Of a stretch of 64,000 bases of DNA, positions 10,964 through 22,900 are shown piece after piece. Below the pieces are notes generated by a model that saw nothing but the letters and a program-made list of their open reading frames with translations, made no database searches and was not told the DNA's origin. The position numbers and the translations under genes are program-made. The first letter of the stretch is position 1, and each line of letters opens with the position of its first letter. The stretch covers positions 10,001 to 74,000 of the forward strand of contig JAJOZX010006143.1 in assembly GCA_023014485.1 (NCBI GenBank), in the 5' to 3' direction. The stretch is from Bathynomus jamesi. Lineage: Eukaryota; Arthropoda; Malacostraca; Isopoda; Cirolanidae.

Positions 10964-13900
10964 TGTGTGTGTGTGTGCGTCTGTGTAGCGGTCAGACAAA
11001 GAAATTCCTTCCCCGCCATTCTCAAACATCATGGAACCAAAACAAGGACTATATACGTGGGCATGAAACAGGCCCACACAGGAAACACAGAGTCTGTGAT
11101 ATTTCCCGAAGCGACCACCAGAAGACGTCACCAAGACCTATAAAATGCGGCTTCTTCCTCAAATCATTTTCACTCCTCGCTTCTCGTTTGCCATTTTCTC
11201 GTCTTCGTTGTCACGTCTCACTCTCAGCACCTTCGTCAGTAGGTCAAGCCACCCGCTCTTCGGCCTTCGCGGGAGAGCGGCCCGCTGTTCCTTCAAGGCT
11301 CCAGTCGAGCCTACACGAAGTCTATCATCAAGTAAGGCTCTCTACAATCTCACTCCGCTAGTTACTGCCTCCTCGTGAATCTACTCTCTCTACGTAGTGC
11401 CATCACGAACTCAGCCGGCCTTAGTCCCAAGTCACACTTCAACTATACAAGAATGAAGCAACACTTGAGACGACTCTATAATTCCATCCTACAAGAAAGA
11501 ACATCACTGCTGTAGGCGTTCCGTTGGCCTCTTACCACATGTCGCTACCGGCTGTCAACATTCATCTTCTCGCCGGCAAGGCCAACCTGACTACAGAAGC
11601 ACCCTTCGAAGCCCAGGTCCGTAAACCTCCTGTAGGCTGTAAGCTACAACTCTACTTTTCTCTACACTCATCCTTCACCAACTTCGATCGGCGCCCGTTC
11701 AACAAGTATCTCAACAGGTCCTCTACAGTCTCCAAGGTCAGCAATGGCGAACGCAATACGGTCAACCTTCAAGCAGCTCTTCAATCTCCAGAGTATTCAT
11801 CATTGCGGTAAGCTTCCGTTGCCTTCGTCTTAAGCAATTCACACGAAGTCTACACAGTGTAATCGTGCGTCGCGTTTAGGCTATATCCAAGTGTACGCAA
11901 GCAAACGAGAACTAACACTCTCATTAAGACCGCAGTTGGCCTATTCAAGTGTCGTACCAATATCGTAATTTTGTATCACCCTGTTATTGTGATCATTTAT
12001 ATAACTTACTTATCGTGCATTTTATTGTTTTTGTAATCTTTTATGCATTTCATTCTTGACGACGTAATCCATTTACTGTACCAACCGTACGTGCATTATT
12101 TCAGTAGTCAATAGGCTTTCATTATTTATTCTGTGTTCCCTTTTGCATATCTCATTAGCCTATCTAAATTAGTGTATTACTTAACAGTTAGTTTGTATAA
12201 CCATTCCTTAGTGCTAATACTCAGTCATCTTTAGCATAATATAAATGCCGTTATATAATTGTTAATCATTATAAATACCTTTATTGAACTGTTAATCGCT
12301 ATGAACAAATAGTTTATTTATTTTCCTAATTAAGCACAAAAAACAAGGGAATTTTTATCTCCTATTTAAATATTGTTTATTTGGGCAAAAAGCCCCAAAT
12401 TGGTGACCCTGGACTGACTATAAATTATGACTCCAGCTTTATCACTAACCATCAATCATTACACTGCCCAACACCAATTTTGCTGATTTAATTCTAACAC
12501 CTGTTTTTAGGTAACTTTGGTGTGCTGATTTCAAAAATCACCTTAGTTTTTGCCTATCACGTCAGGTTTTCGAGCAATCAAATACAAATATTTTGGAGAT
12601 ATCGCATTTTGGCAGGGTTATGCCCAATTTTTTTTCTGGTGCCTGCGTTGGGTTGGGTTGGGTTGTTGAGTGACCTCTTAATACTCGGGCTCCTATCACC
12701 CTTGGGGCATATTCACCACCACACTGTGGGGAAATGAGTTTCAGATGATATATACATATATAACTTTGCACACCATGTGTTGACAATATAAATAGTGCAA
12801 ATTTGTTACAGGAAATATGATTGCCTTGATTTCTGAGCTTCGTTCAGAAGTTGAAGCTCTGCAGAGCTCATTTAGAAAAGAGAAATCAAGGACTAAAGAA
12901 CTGGAACAAAGAATTCAACACTTAGATTATACCTCTGTTCCTGAGGAGCTTGAAACTGAAACAGGTTTGTGGGAATGACTGAAGTCGACTTTTAAAGGCT
13001 ATGAAGTTAGAAAAGTCATTGTTGCCTTACAATATATCGTTGAAATTCATTCGCTTTATATTAGCACCAAATTTAAAACGTTAAATAACATTTTTAATAT
13101 ATTTTCTTTGAACTCTAAATTAGGTCATAAATGAGTTAAATATTATTGAATTATTAATAATTTCTTTATTTTTTGCATTCGTTGCAAATTTCGATAATTT
13201 AGAATAAGCAAAACTTGTTCAGACACCATCGATGATTTTCTTCTTTACAGTTAAAAACATTTCGTTCGTAGATTGTGGGGTCTTTCCTCTTTGTGTTGAG
13301 CAATGTAGGTTTTTAAACGTAATCGTGTCGGTCATACGAGGATTTGCCAAGATGGAAAAGAGTTGAGAGTAGAATCAATCATGGTTCACTGCTTTTTAGA
13401 TATTACCAAATATTATTGTTTGATACTTACTCTTGTCATTCTCTTTATGAAATTTATTAACATTAATAATTAATAGTTTAACATAGTTATAAAAAAATAA
13501 TTATTTAAACAAAAAATTTACTGTTTTAATGAAAACTAAATTATTTTAATTATTAGAAATGTCATTCATAAAATAATGTAATTAATAAAATAATTGATAA
13601 AATAACGAGTGTCTCTATAATGGATATTAATTTCCACAATTTTATAGTTTTTCATGAATCTTTTCTCCATTTCACATTTTACAATTTAAGTGACAACTCA
13701 TGAATCTCTCATCGCTGCTAGTAAATATTATAACCCACTAAATTAATACAATTAATGCCCTCCTATTTACGCCTGTAGTTACATCATCATATTTCTTTGA
13801 ATTTTCAAGGTATACAATTATAGAATTATATTCACAGATTTTGTTTTCTTCCCAAGACCACAATTGCCACCATGGATTTTTTGACATCAAAGAATATGGA

Positions 13901-16900
13901 GGGAAACCACTCTTCCACTATCTCCAACGAATCAATTTTAATGTCTTCCTCAGGAAACCATCAAATGCTTCTTCGATTTCGTAAGTCTCAGCAAATTCGA
14001 AATATTAAATGTCATTTGTTTTTCTTAAGAAATGAGTTTGAATATTCACCATTATGAGTTTTAAAGAGAAGCAAATTAAAAAAAAAATAATTTATAAATG
14101 AAGATATGAGAAGATATTTTGGTTTATAAATGTATGTGTAAATGTCTTTATACAAGTACTGAAGTAAACAGAAAATTGAATTTGTGAATTTAGTGTAATA
14201 AAATAATTACTCGTAGAAGGAGAGCAAGATAAGGGCACAGACTTCGGGCAAACTAATGTTGTCCATTGCTCTAATTCCTCTATCATTATTACCAGCATCA
14301 AAGGGGTTCAGACCCTGAGCCGACCCCAGTGTCTTCACGTCCCTTAAACGGAAACAAAGTTACCCACTGGGATACGGACGTTGGCTATTATGGAAGCGTA
14401 AAATGTACAGTAATGAAGTTTTAGAGTTGAGGGAAATTTTGATTATTAAAATGTCTTGGAGAAGACTTGAATGAATTAATAATAGAAGAAAACGTCTCAT
14501 TTTCTTCATAATTATTTACATTCAAAATTCAAATTAAAAAAGTAAAAAATCTTTATTCAGAAAAGAATAAAAGTGACACTTTTTACAATTTCTACGATAT
14601 TTGATGACATTACTACATTCACATTACTCACATCTGAATATGCGGTTGGAAGCATGGAGGCTTTTTAGGCAGAATTAACGGCATTTGGTTTATATATTAC
14701 CTAAAAAGTTTAAAGTAGTAAATAATAATAATAATAATGATAATCTTAAATGCAATATAAAGTTTATAAAATGTGACAATTTTAAATTAAATGATTTATT
14801 GTATATTTAGTAGAAAATAAATGATGCTTAATAAAAAAATATAAACAGAATAAACTACAAAATTAAAAGTATTTAATGAAATTAGCATATTTTATATAGT
14901 TGATTATAAAATGAGAACTTCGTTCCTGTGATAAAAATGGCAATAGTGAACTTATACATCAGTATTTGCTGATGAGGTACTTTTTTTATTGTTTTGAGAA
15001 ATACATTTAGTGATGAAGCCTGATTAATATGCGTGGGATTCCATTCCATACATCTGCTCCCTTGAAAGAGTACATTTCCCGCAGTTTCTATTGTGTAGTT
15101 AGGTTTGTGTATAAAATCCCTATGCAGTCTGGTGTTATAACGATGGTGTATTAGATGGAGGGTTGATTACTCTTTCAATGGGTGATGTACAGTGGCGCTC
15201 ATAAGTATTCGTAGAGAAAAATATTTCAGCTATATTCGTCCTTATCTTTTGTACCATAAATGGGATAGTTATAAAAACAAAAAAAGTTAAAATGCAAAAC
15301 TTTTCGTACTTGTCTTTACAAAATTATTTAATACTTTGTGTGTCCATCTTAGGTTTGAATTTTAAATTTTTATCAGTAGTTGGCTGTTTATTGATGAGAG
15401 TCTGTTGGCAATTCTGAATTCTAGAACTTTCTTTGTGAATCTTCATGGAAGACGGATGACTGTATAATCTATTTGTAAGCAATGGGTCGTCGTCGTAAAG
15501 AGCTGACTACAAATCTTAAGAGATCTGTTATCAGTGGCGTATTAAGGGGGGACTAGGCCCCAGGGCCCAGCTGTTTTAGGGGCCGATGTTTATAATGATA
15601 TCAACGATAAATGTGGAATGCTTAACAATATCTCTCAACTAACTTCAGAGGAAGCATCAAAAGCAACAAAAAATCTGGCTAGTCCATTACCCAAATGGTT
15701 TTGAGAACAGTTTCCCATTTGAGTTTCAGCATTTTGTACCGTTTGTCAAACTGACACTCGCCCATTAGGAGTACTATAGGAAATTCACAAATTGAGGGCT
15801 GTTTTCCCAAATGCTTTCATTGCTTATCGCATTGATTTGTGTTTGATGATATCAAATACAAGTGCGGAGCGTTCTTTTCCTCATTTGAGCATGATTAAAA
15901 ATGTTAAACGTCAAATGCTAACCCAAAAGAAATTGCAAAGTCTGTCATTGTTATGCATAGAAAACGATATTTTGCAGAATTTAAATACTGAGCTTGTGAT
16001 TGGAAAATTTAGTGATATGAAGCCGCGCGAAAAACTTTTGTAGACTGGTGGTGGATGATTTTGTGATCAGTTTTTGGAGATTAGTAGTGGACTGGTATTC
16101 TTGTAATTGGTTTGGTGTAATCTACAGATCTACAGAAGCTAAGGCTAACAAAGACCCTAAGATCCACTCTAAGGTTAGCCCGAGAGAAAGGAAAGAGTAG
16201 GGGGTTAAAAGAGGAGAATAAGGGGTTAAGTAAGTAGCAAAACCTATCATTCGTGGGTTAACATTTATTCAGAAAAAGGGAAAGACTCACCATCATCATC
16301 CGCCGGCCACTGCCGACAAGTAGGAAAAATAGTCGAAGAGAATAGGAAAGGGGTGAAACAAGAACGCTTACAAACCATGCAAACACAGTCCTAACTCAAA
16401 CACTGTCATACCATGCAAACTACAGACATGCAAGTAGAGAGAGGATAAGAAAAAAAAGTAGGAACAGTAACAAAGTGGGTTAGTTTACGCTACGAGCTAC
16501 ATCTACATTCGTGTTAGTCTAATTTTTTTTTTTATAAATTATTGCTGGCATCACACGCTGGCATGTCACAAGCTGGCATTAATCGTCAACAGACTCATCC
16601 TCGCCCACCAACCCCAGAGGTCCTGTTGCTAATTGTTTTTATTTTAAACAACGTTAATATTTTTAAAAACCTATCTAAACGGTTTTTAAACATATTAACG
16701 CTGGTAGAGTTCACGACGGACGCGGGAAGATTATTCCATTTATGAAATACTTTAAACGTAAAAACGTTTTTAGCGATGTTAGTAATGAACCGTCTGCCAC
16801 GCAACTTAAATCCGTTATTACGAGTATTGCAATTATCGAAAGTGAACAGTTTGTCAAAATTTACGTTATCGATTTTATTAACGATTTTAAAACTTCAATA

Positions 16901-19900
16901 AGCTTCCCCCTTAATCTCCTAGTTTCGAGTGAATGCAAGTCTAACTCTTTAATCCTACCTTCGTAAGACTTGTTGCGTAATGACGGAATTAGTTTCGTGG
17001 CGCGACGCTGAACCCTTTCCAACCTATCAATATCCTCACGCAAATACGGGCACCAAAACTGAACGGCATATTCTAAATGAGGCCTGACTAGGGACTTGTA
17101 AAGGGACAATAAAATATTCTTCGATTTAAATTCGAAATTACATGCTATGAAGCCTAACATTCTATTAGCTTTTGCGCAAGACTCTAGGCACTGGTTCCTA
17201 ACTTTTAAATCCTTAGATACGCATACGCCTAAATCTACTTCCTCGTCAACGCTCGCTAACTGTCTATTGTCCATCGTGTACGTGTAATTATTGTTACGAG
17301 AACCTATATGCAAAACTTTGCATTTGTCTACGTTAAATTGCACCTGCCACTTATCCGTCCACTCCATAATCCTATTTACAGCGTCTTGGAGCAGATTTCT
17401 ATCGTCCACGTTAACGACTTTACCGCCTATTTTAGTATCGTCCGCGAATTTGACACATTACTGGTCAACCCTACATCTATGTCGTTAATGTAGATTACGA
17501 ATAGCAATAGGCTACCCCGATTCACTACCATTAACAACGACCCTTTGTTTACTAGCACGAAGCCATTCCTCTAACCATTTAGCAACCTGACCGCGGAGAC
17601 CGTGCGCTTTAGCCTTCGCAATTAATCTTCTATGCGGAACTGTATGAACGCTTTTTTAAAGTCTAAATAAATAACGTCAGCCGCTCTATGCCTATCGTAT
17701 TCGCGCACTATTTCGTTATAAAATTCTAACAAATTAGTTAAACAAGATCTATAGCGTCGAAACCCATGCTGATTACTATTAATCAAATCGCGACTTCCTA
17801 AGTGATCGACGATACGGCCCTAAATACGGATTCCAAAAGTTTACCGACAATTGACGTTAAGCTAACAGGCCTATAATTGCTAGCTGCTGTGCGGTCACCT
17901 TTTTTAAAAATGGGCGTGACGTTAGCTAATTTGAAGTCTTCAGGAATAATCCCCGCTTCCAGTGACTTATTAAAAATTTTTGTTAATGAGACTACTACGT
18001 ATAACGTCTTTCAAATCTTTCAAATATCTAGGATAAAGCGTGTCAGGGCCTGGAGCCTTGCTAACTTTTAGCTTATCGATATAATGCGCAATCTCACCCT
18101 CGTAAACAGTTTTATAATTGAAAATAGTCTCGCTACTAAATGGAACGATATCGTCAACGTCGGGAACATTATTTACGTCTTCTACGGTAAAACAGTCCCA
18201 AAAAAGTTGTTAAAAATACCCCCCATCGCCTGAGCGTCGGAAGCCAAAGCGCCGTTAGCGTCCACTAGAGGGCCTATGTTATCTTTTATTGGCTTACGAC
18301 TATTCACGCAGTCAAAAAACTTTTGGGGATTATGTTTACTAACCGCAGCTATAAGTATCTCTAAATTACGCTTAGCATTCCTAACATCTTTTAACCTGAC
18401 GTCTAAGCTCGATATATCTATTAAAGTTAGCTACTGTGCCATTGCGCTTATTAAGTCTATACGCTCCGTTACGCTCGTTTATGACCTTGCCTATTTCCCT
18501 AGTCCACCACTTGGGCCTACCATGATTTCTAGCGCGCTTGTGCCTACGAGGAATAAACTTCCTTTCGATATTCATAAAACTTTCTTTAAACGCCTCCCAT
18601 TGAAAATTTGTGTCATTACCCAATTATCCCAGTCCACTACTCTCATCCTGTCCGCAAAACTATCAAAATTAGCCCTACGAAACTCGGGGATTTCTATTAT
18701 GTTACTGTCCTTACTGTTTTCTATCAATAGCTTAAACCTAATAATTTGGTGATCGCTACATCCCAAACTCCGCCTCCTTCTAAACCTTCGACTATAGTAT
18801 CGTCGTTCGTCATCACCACGTCTAAGATATTGTCACCGCGCGTTGGTTCGGTAACCATCTGTCCTAAGAAATTATCTTCCATGAACTCAATGAGTCTCAA
18901 ACCCTCATCATTACCAGTAAAAGTCTCGTAATTATCATTAGGGCAGTTAAAGTCTCCGACAATTATACTATCCCTATTATTAATAAAGTTACCAAGAAGT
19001 GAGTAAAATCTAGTATCAGTATCGAGGGGTTGAACGGGAGGTCTATAAACAACAACAAAATTAAAGATAATACTACGCGCCCTAACTTCAACGCATAACG
19101 TATTAATTGCTGCCGGAAAATCTATCTTAACCTCGATAGTCCTAATGGAATTACGAATGTACAGGAAAACGCCGCCACCAATCCTATGTAACCTATCACT
19201 AGTAAAAAGTTTAAAACTCGCTATATGAAGTTCCCCCAACAAGTCCCGAGTCACGGTATTTAACCACGTTTCGGTTATCGCAACTATATCGTAGTTCCCA
19301 GACTAAATTATCGCCTTAAATTCGTTCAATTTAATACTACGCGCGTTACAATAAATGACATTTAAATTATTTTTTACCACGGATCTGTGTTTTAAACTAT
19401 TTTTAACGACGGGCCCGCGTTTCCCGGACCCACAACGTTTAAAGAAGGCTTCGACCTATACAGCTTTCGAACGTTCTTATCGATTAACCTACCTGGCCTA
19501 GCATTCCCTATTTCATTGAAATACACCCATCTTTTATAAAAAGGCTAGGATCACTAAATTCTGACCACAGCTTTACGAAGGGTACATTTTCCTCAGCACA
19601 AATCTCTACTTTAGTATTCAAAAAAAATGTTTTTGACGTAATCCTAAGACCCAAACCGTGCCTAGGGGTAATACCTAGAACTAAAGACCTATCTGACCTT
19701 GCCTTCAGGGACCTAATTAACCCCCTATATCTCTCCAAAAGGTCAGGCACTCTCGTATCGGGCCTATACGAGTCGTTGCCCGCTACCATCGTCACCAACA
19801 TCGAGTGACGGGAGGTAACATCAATCCTATCTACTTGGTCTCTAATTCTGTCAACCCTGGCCCCTGGTAGACAGACCCTCCTCCTCTTGGTTGAATTTTG

Positions 19901-22900
19901 TTCAACGAACTCCTTATCATATGGCGCACTAAAGAGTCCCCAATTAAAATAGTTTCCCCCTCGTTCACATCCCTATCCAACTGGGTGAAAGGGTTCGAAA
20001 CCTCGATAGGGGGAGATTACTATCACCTAACGGACGTGGCCTAGCTCCACCCTTAACTTCTCTAAATCCCTCCCCGTCTACTAATCTCGGACCAACCTTA
20101 ACCCCTTCCTCAACTCTGTCTAACCTTCACGATAAGCTACCTATACTAAAAACTATGTTCCTCACCTCACACTTCAAATTACTAACGTCTTCAACGTTAG
20201 TATAGGTTCGGCCTTCGTCAACTGTAACCCTACCCCTGCCCTCATCAAACGTTGCAAGTCTTTCCGTCACCTCGCGTACACTACGTTTTGTATCAACTAT
20301 CTCTTCTCTTAAATCACAAAAGAAACAAACCGATCTCTCGGTAATCGCCATAGGACCGCCGTTATAATCCTTAAAATCCACATACCACCGATTGACCCCA
20401 CACCCAGCACATGAGGCTTTCTGCGATGGTATCGCGCAAGTTATATTAGTTAACGTTTATAACCGTCACAAGTTAAGTTAAATTAAGCCGGCACGCTATG
20501 AAAACTTCTAAATCGCTAAAAACCACTAATATTCAGTTACTTAACTTTAACAATGTGAATATAAACGCAAATATATCAAATTCAGAACTTTCCAAAAGTA
20601 AATTTATCGGCAATATCCAAAAGTAGAAACAATATCAGAGAGCCCAGGGAATGCGTCCGCCCAGTAAGGAGTCTGGCTGACGAATGTCGTAATTGTAGCA
20701 GCTTGGTATATATACATGTAAAACTTGCATTTGATTTAGAAATAAATGGTTTTATTTAAAAATGGTTTTATTAATTTACGACTCGAATATTTGTCTTGTT
20801 GAGGGGCCCAAGAATATTTTGGTCCCAGAGCCCAAAAATTCTTAATACGTCACTGTCTGTTATTGCTACATATTAGTCTGAAAAGAGTTATAGGAAGAGA
20901 GGAGAACAACTTCGAGTTCCATTTACGATGGTTGCTGCAGTTATAAAGAAATGGAAAGGCTTTGGAACACTCAAAACACTTCCGAGGTGTGGACGACCTT
21001 GCAAGATTTCAGAACGTACGGATAGACAGATTGAAAGAATGGCCGCTGCGAATCTACGAGTGACTGCAGGTGATATTTACAAATATTAAAATAAAGATTG
21101 ATGTCCTTCCCTCTACTGTAATGTCGTACATTGACAAAGAATAGTCTGCCTGGAAGAGTTGCGGGAAGGAAACCTCTGCTACGAGAAGCGCACAAAGAAG
21201 CTCGTTTAAAGTACGCCAAGGATCATCAAAGTCATGGATTTGGATTCGGGAAGAAAGTTCTCTGGACAGACGAAATCAAAATTGAATTATTCGGGAACAA
21301 CGAGCAACGGTATGTTTGGCGAAAATCAAATACTGCATTCGAGGAAAAAACATCTTCCGTACGGTTAAACATAGTGGTGGTTTGCTTCTTTGGGAATGTT
21401 TTCGTGCTTCTGGTCCAGGAAAGCTTGTTCTCATCTTGAATTCGAAGAAATATCAGAAAATTTTAGAAGAAAATGTATCTCCTTCAGTTCGGGAGTTGCG
21501 AATGGTTTGCAGTTGGGGACTGCAGCAAGATAATGATCCAAAACATAAAAGTAAGAGTTCCCTGAAATAGCTTCAAGAAAAGAATTTCAAGCTTCTCGAG
21601 TGGACCAGTCAAAGTCCAGATCTCAATTTAATCGGAAATTTATGTTTTGATTTGAAAAAAGCTGTCCACAAGAGAGACCATTCGAATATGAAAGAATTGC
21701 AACAATTTTCTTTACAATAATGGGCTAAAATTTTTACTGAGAGATGTCGATACCTTGCAGAAAAATACTCACTCACAGAAAATTCTAGAATTCAGAATTG
21801 CCAACAGTTACCAATCAATAAATAGCCAACTACTACTAAAATTTTTTTTATTCTTCAAGCAAAAGGTAGACACACAAAGTATTAAATAATTTTGTAAATG
21901 TATTAAAACTTTTGCATTTTAACTTTTTTTACTTTCCTCAAATTCTTTGATTTTTTTTACATTTTATGTTGGAGTTAAACTAATTTTTTTATTCGTTAAA
22001 TTTTTCCAAACGGACGGTAAAGGTAAAGACGAATATAACTGAAATATTTCTCTGTACGAATACTCATGAGCGCCAATGTATGTTGATTTTTATTGATAAC
22101 TTTAAAACATATTGACAACGACATTGAATTCGTATAAGTCATTTAGTTTTAAAATATTTAGTCCTTTAAACATTGGGAAGTGTGGCTTTGTTGTCATTAT
22201 TCGAGAGTTGGCAGACATAATATATGAATTACTTCCAAAGGATGCTTTATATATTTCTTTGAGCCATCCCATGTTGTAATGCAATATGATAAATGTGGAT
22301 GGATGAAGGAATAATATAGGGTGAGGAGTGCGTTTTGAGGAAAGATTTTTTTAGTTTAAGCCATACTTTAACCTCATTCACCCTTGCAAGAGTAGTAGTA
22401 GTCCTAATTTTTATTCGACAGTTTGTATTAATATGTTTTATAATAATCGTATAAGATGACTGTTAGGTTCAATAGAAGTTTATTAGTAAACATCCATTTG
22501 TACACATTTTCCAATTGCCTGTTCGTTTCATTAATTGGAAGTCTGAGTTACGATGGGAAGAAGTAGGTGTGGCATCATTTATGGTTTCCTTTGTTGAGAA
22601 ATGGGGGATTAGCATGGTGTATGTAGGCAAGTGATCCGTGATATTTAAACCCGAAATGCAGTCAAGCGGTCCTCACCCAGATCTGATCAAGCAGAGTCGA
22701 ATTTCTAACGCCATTGTGAAGTCTAGTTGGCTTTATAATAGTTAATTTAAAACCACTTACAGTCATGATGTTGCGAAGGAAGGTCTTGTTATTATCTCAA
22801 TGTTTAAAATAAATTGTAAGGAAGAAAATTACTTTTAATGGAAAGTATGATATGGAACCGTTTTATTTTTCCACCGAATATGAACGTAAGTTAAAAGTGA

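Larger units (their letters stand above)
16123..20650 (-). mobile_element. CR1-type LINE, near full length (copy A)
   Basis: A minus-strand non-LTR element with an esterase-like ORF1 region, endonuclease and reverse transcriptase. The 3' end (low coordinate) carries TTAGCTTCTGTAGATC, matching the 3' end of copy B at 59196; CR1 elements typically end in short repeats and lack poly(A). The 5' border near 20650 is approximate. It is inserted in the hAT at 15532-20855. Confidence 0.88.
15532..20855 (+). mobile_element. hAT element inside the Tc1 element
   Basis: The termini are CAGTGGCGTATTAAG and CTTAATACGTCACTG, with an exact 8-bp duplication TCTGTTAT at 15524-15531 and 20856-20863. A GGCCCCAGGGCCCAG-type subterminal region is present at both ends. 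Most of its length is a CR1 LINE inserted at about 16123-20650. Confidence 0.92.
15483..21720 (+). pseudogene. Tc1 transposase, split by a hAT insertion
   Basis: Exonic remnant 1 starts at 15483 with MGRRRKELTTNLKRSVI and breaks at the hAT. After 20864 the frame resumes with helix-turn-helix remnants, then KVLWTDEIKIELFGNN (first catalytic Asp, near 21260), a TVKHSGG-type block near 21365, LQQDNDPKHKSKSS (second Asp, near 21530) and WTSQSPDLN near 21600, followed by the Glu region. Several stops and frameshifts are present besides the insertion. It is clearly Tc1-like; the copy was dead before or after the insertion. Confidence 0.9.
15190..22078 (+). mobile_element. Tc1-like element, expanded by nested insertions
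   Basis: The ends are CAGTGGCGCTCATAAGTATT on the left and, on the complement, CATTGGCGCTCATGAGTATT on the right, each flanked by TA (15188-15189, 22079-22080). Subterminal AAATATTTCAG and ATATTCGTC also match. Without the hAT insertion at 15532-20855 (plus one target copy) it is about 1.56 kb, a normal Tc1 length. Confidence 0.92.
14990..22284 (-). pseudogene. LINE reverse-transcriptase C-terminus split by a Tc1 element
   Basis: The upstream part lies at 22081-22284 (minus strand): MGWLKEIYKASFG and PHFPMFKGLNILKLNDLYEF resemble the thumb region of CR1/L2-type reverse transcriptases. The downstream part lies at about 14990-15187: YNTRLHRDFIHKP and QASSLNVFLK, the usual C-terminal block with a conserved Trp. 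Together they form one continuous decayed C-terminus if the 15190-22078 insertion is ignored, which independently confirms that insertion. Confidence 0.65.

Noticed and set aside
10984..12393. Solo LTR
   Set aside because: A primer-binding-site-like TGGTGACCC follows the LTR end, so some internal sequence is retained; it is a truncated element.
13838..13856. Alternative exon 5 start at 13838
   Set aside because: With the phase leaving exon 4 this acceptor leads to an early stop; the AG at 13855-13856 keeps the frame.
15792..16043. Independent small gene
   Set aside because: It carries the hAT dimerisation signature and lies inside a hAT with perfect 8-bp duplications.
18276..18752. Plus-strand 158-residue ORF as a gene
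   Set aside because: It is antisense to the CR1 endonuclease/reverse-transcriptase junction.
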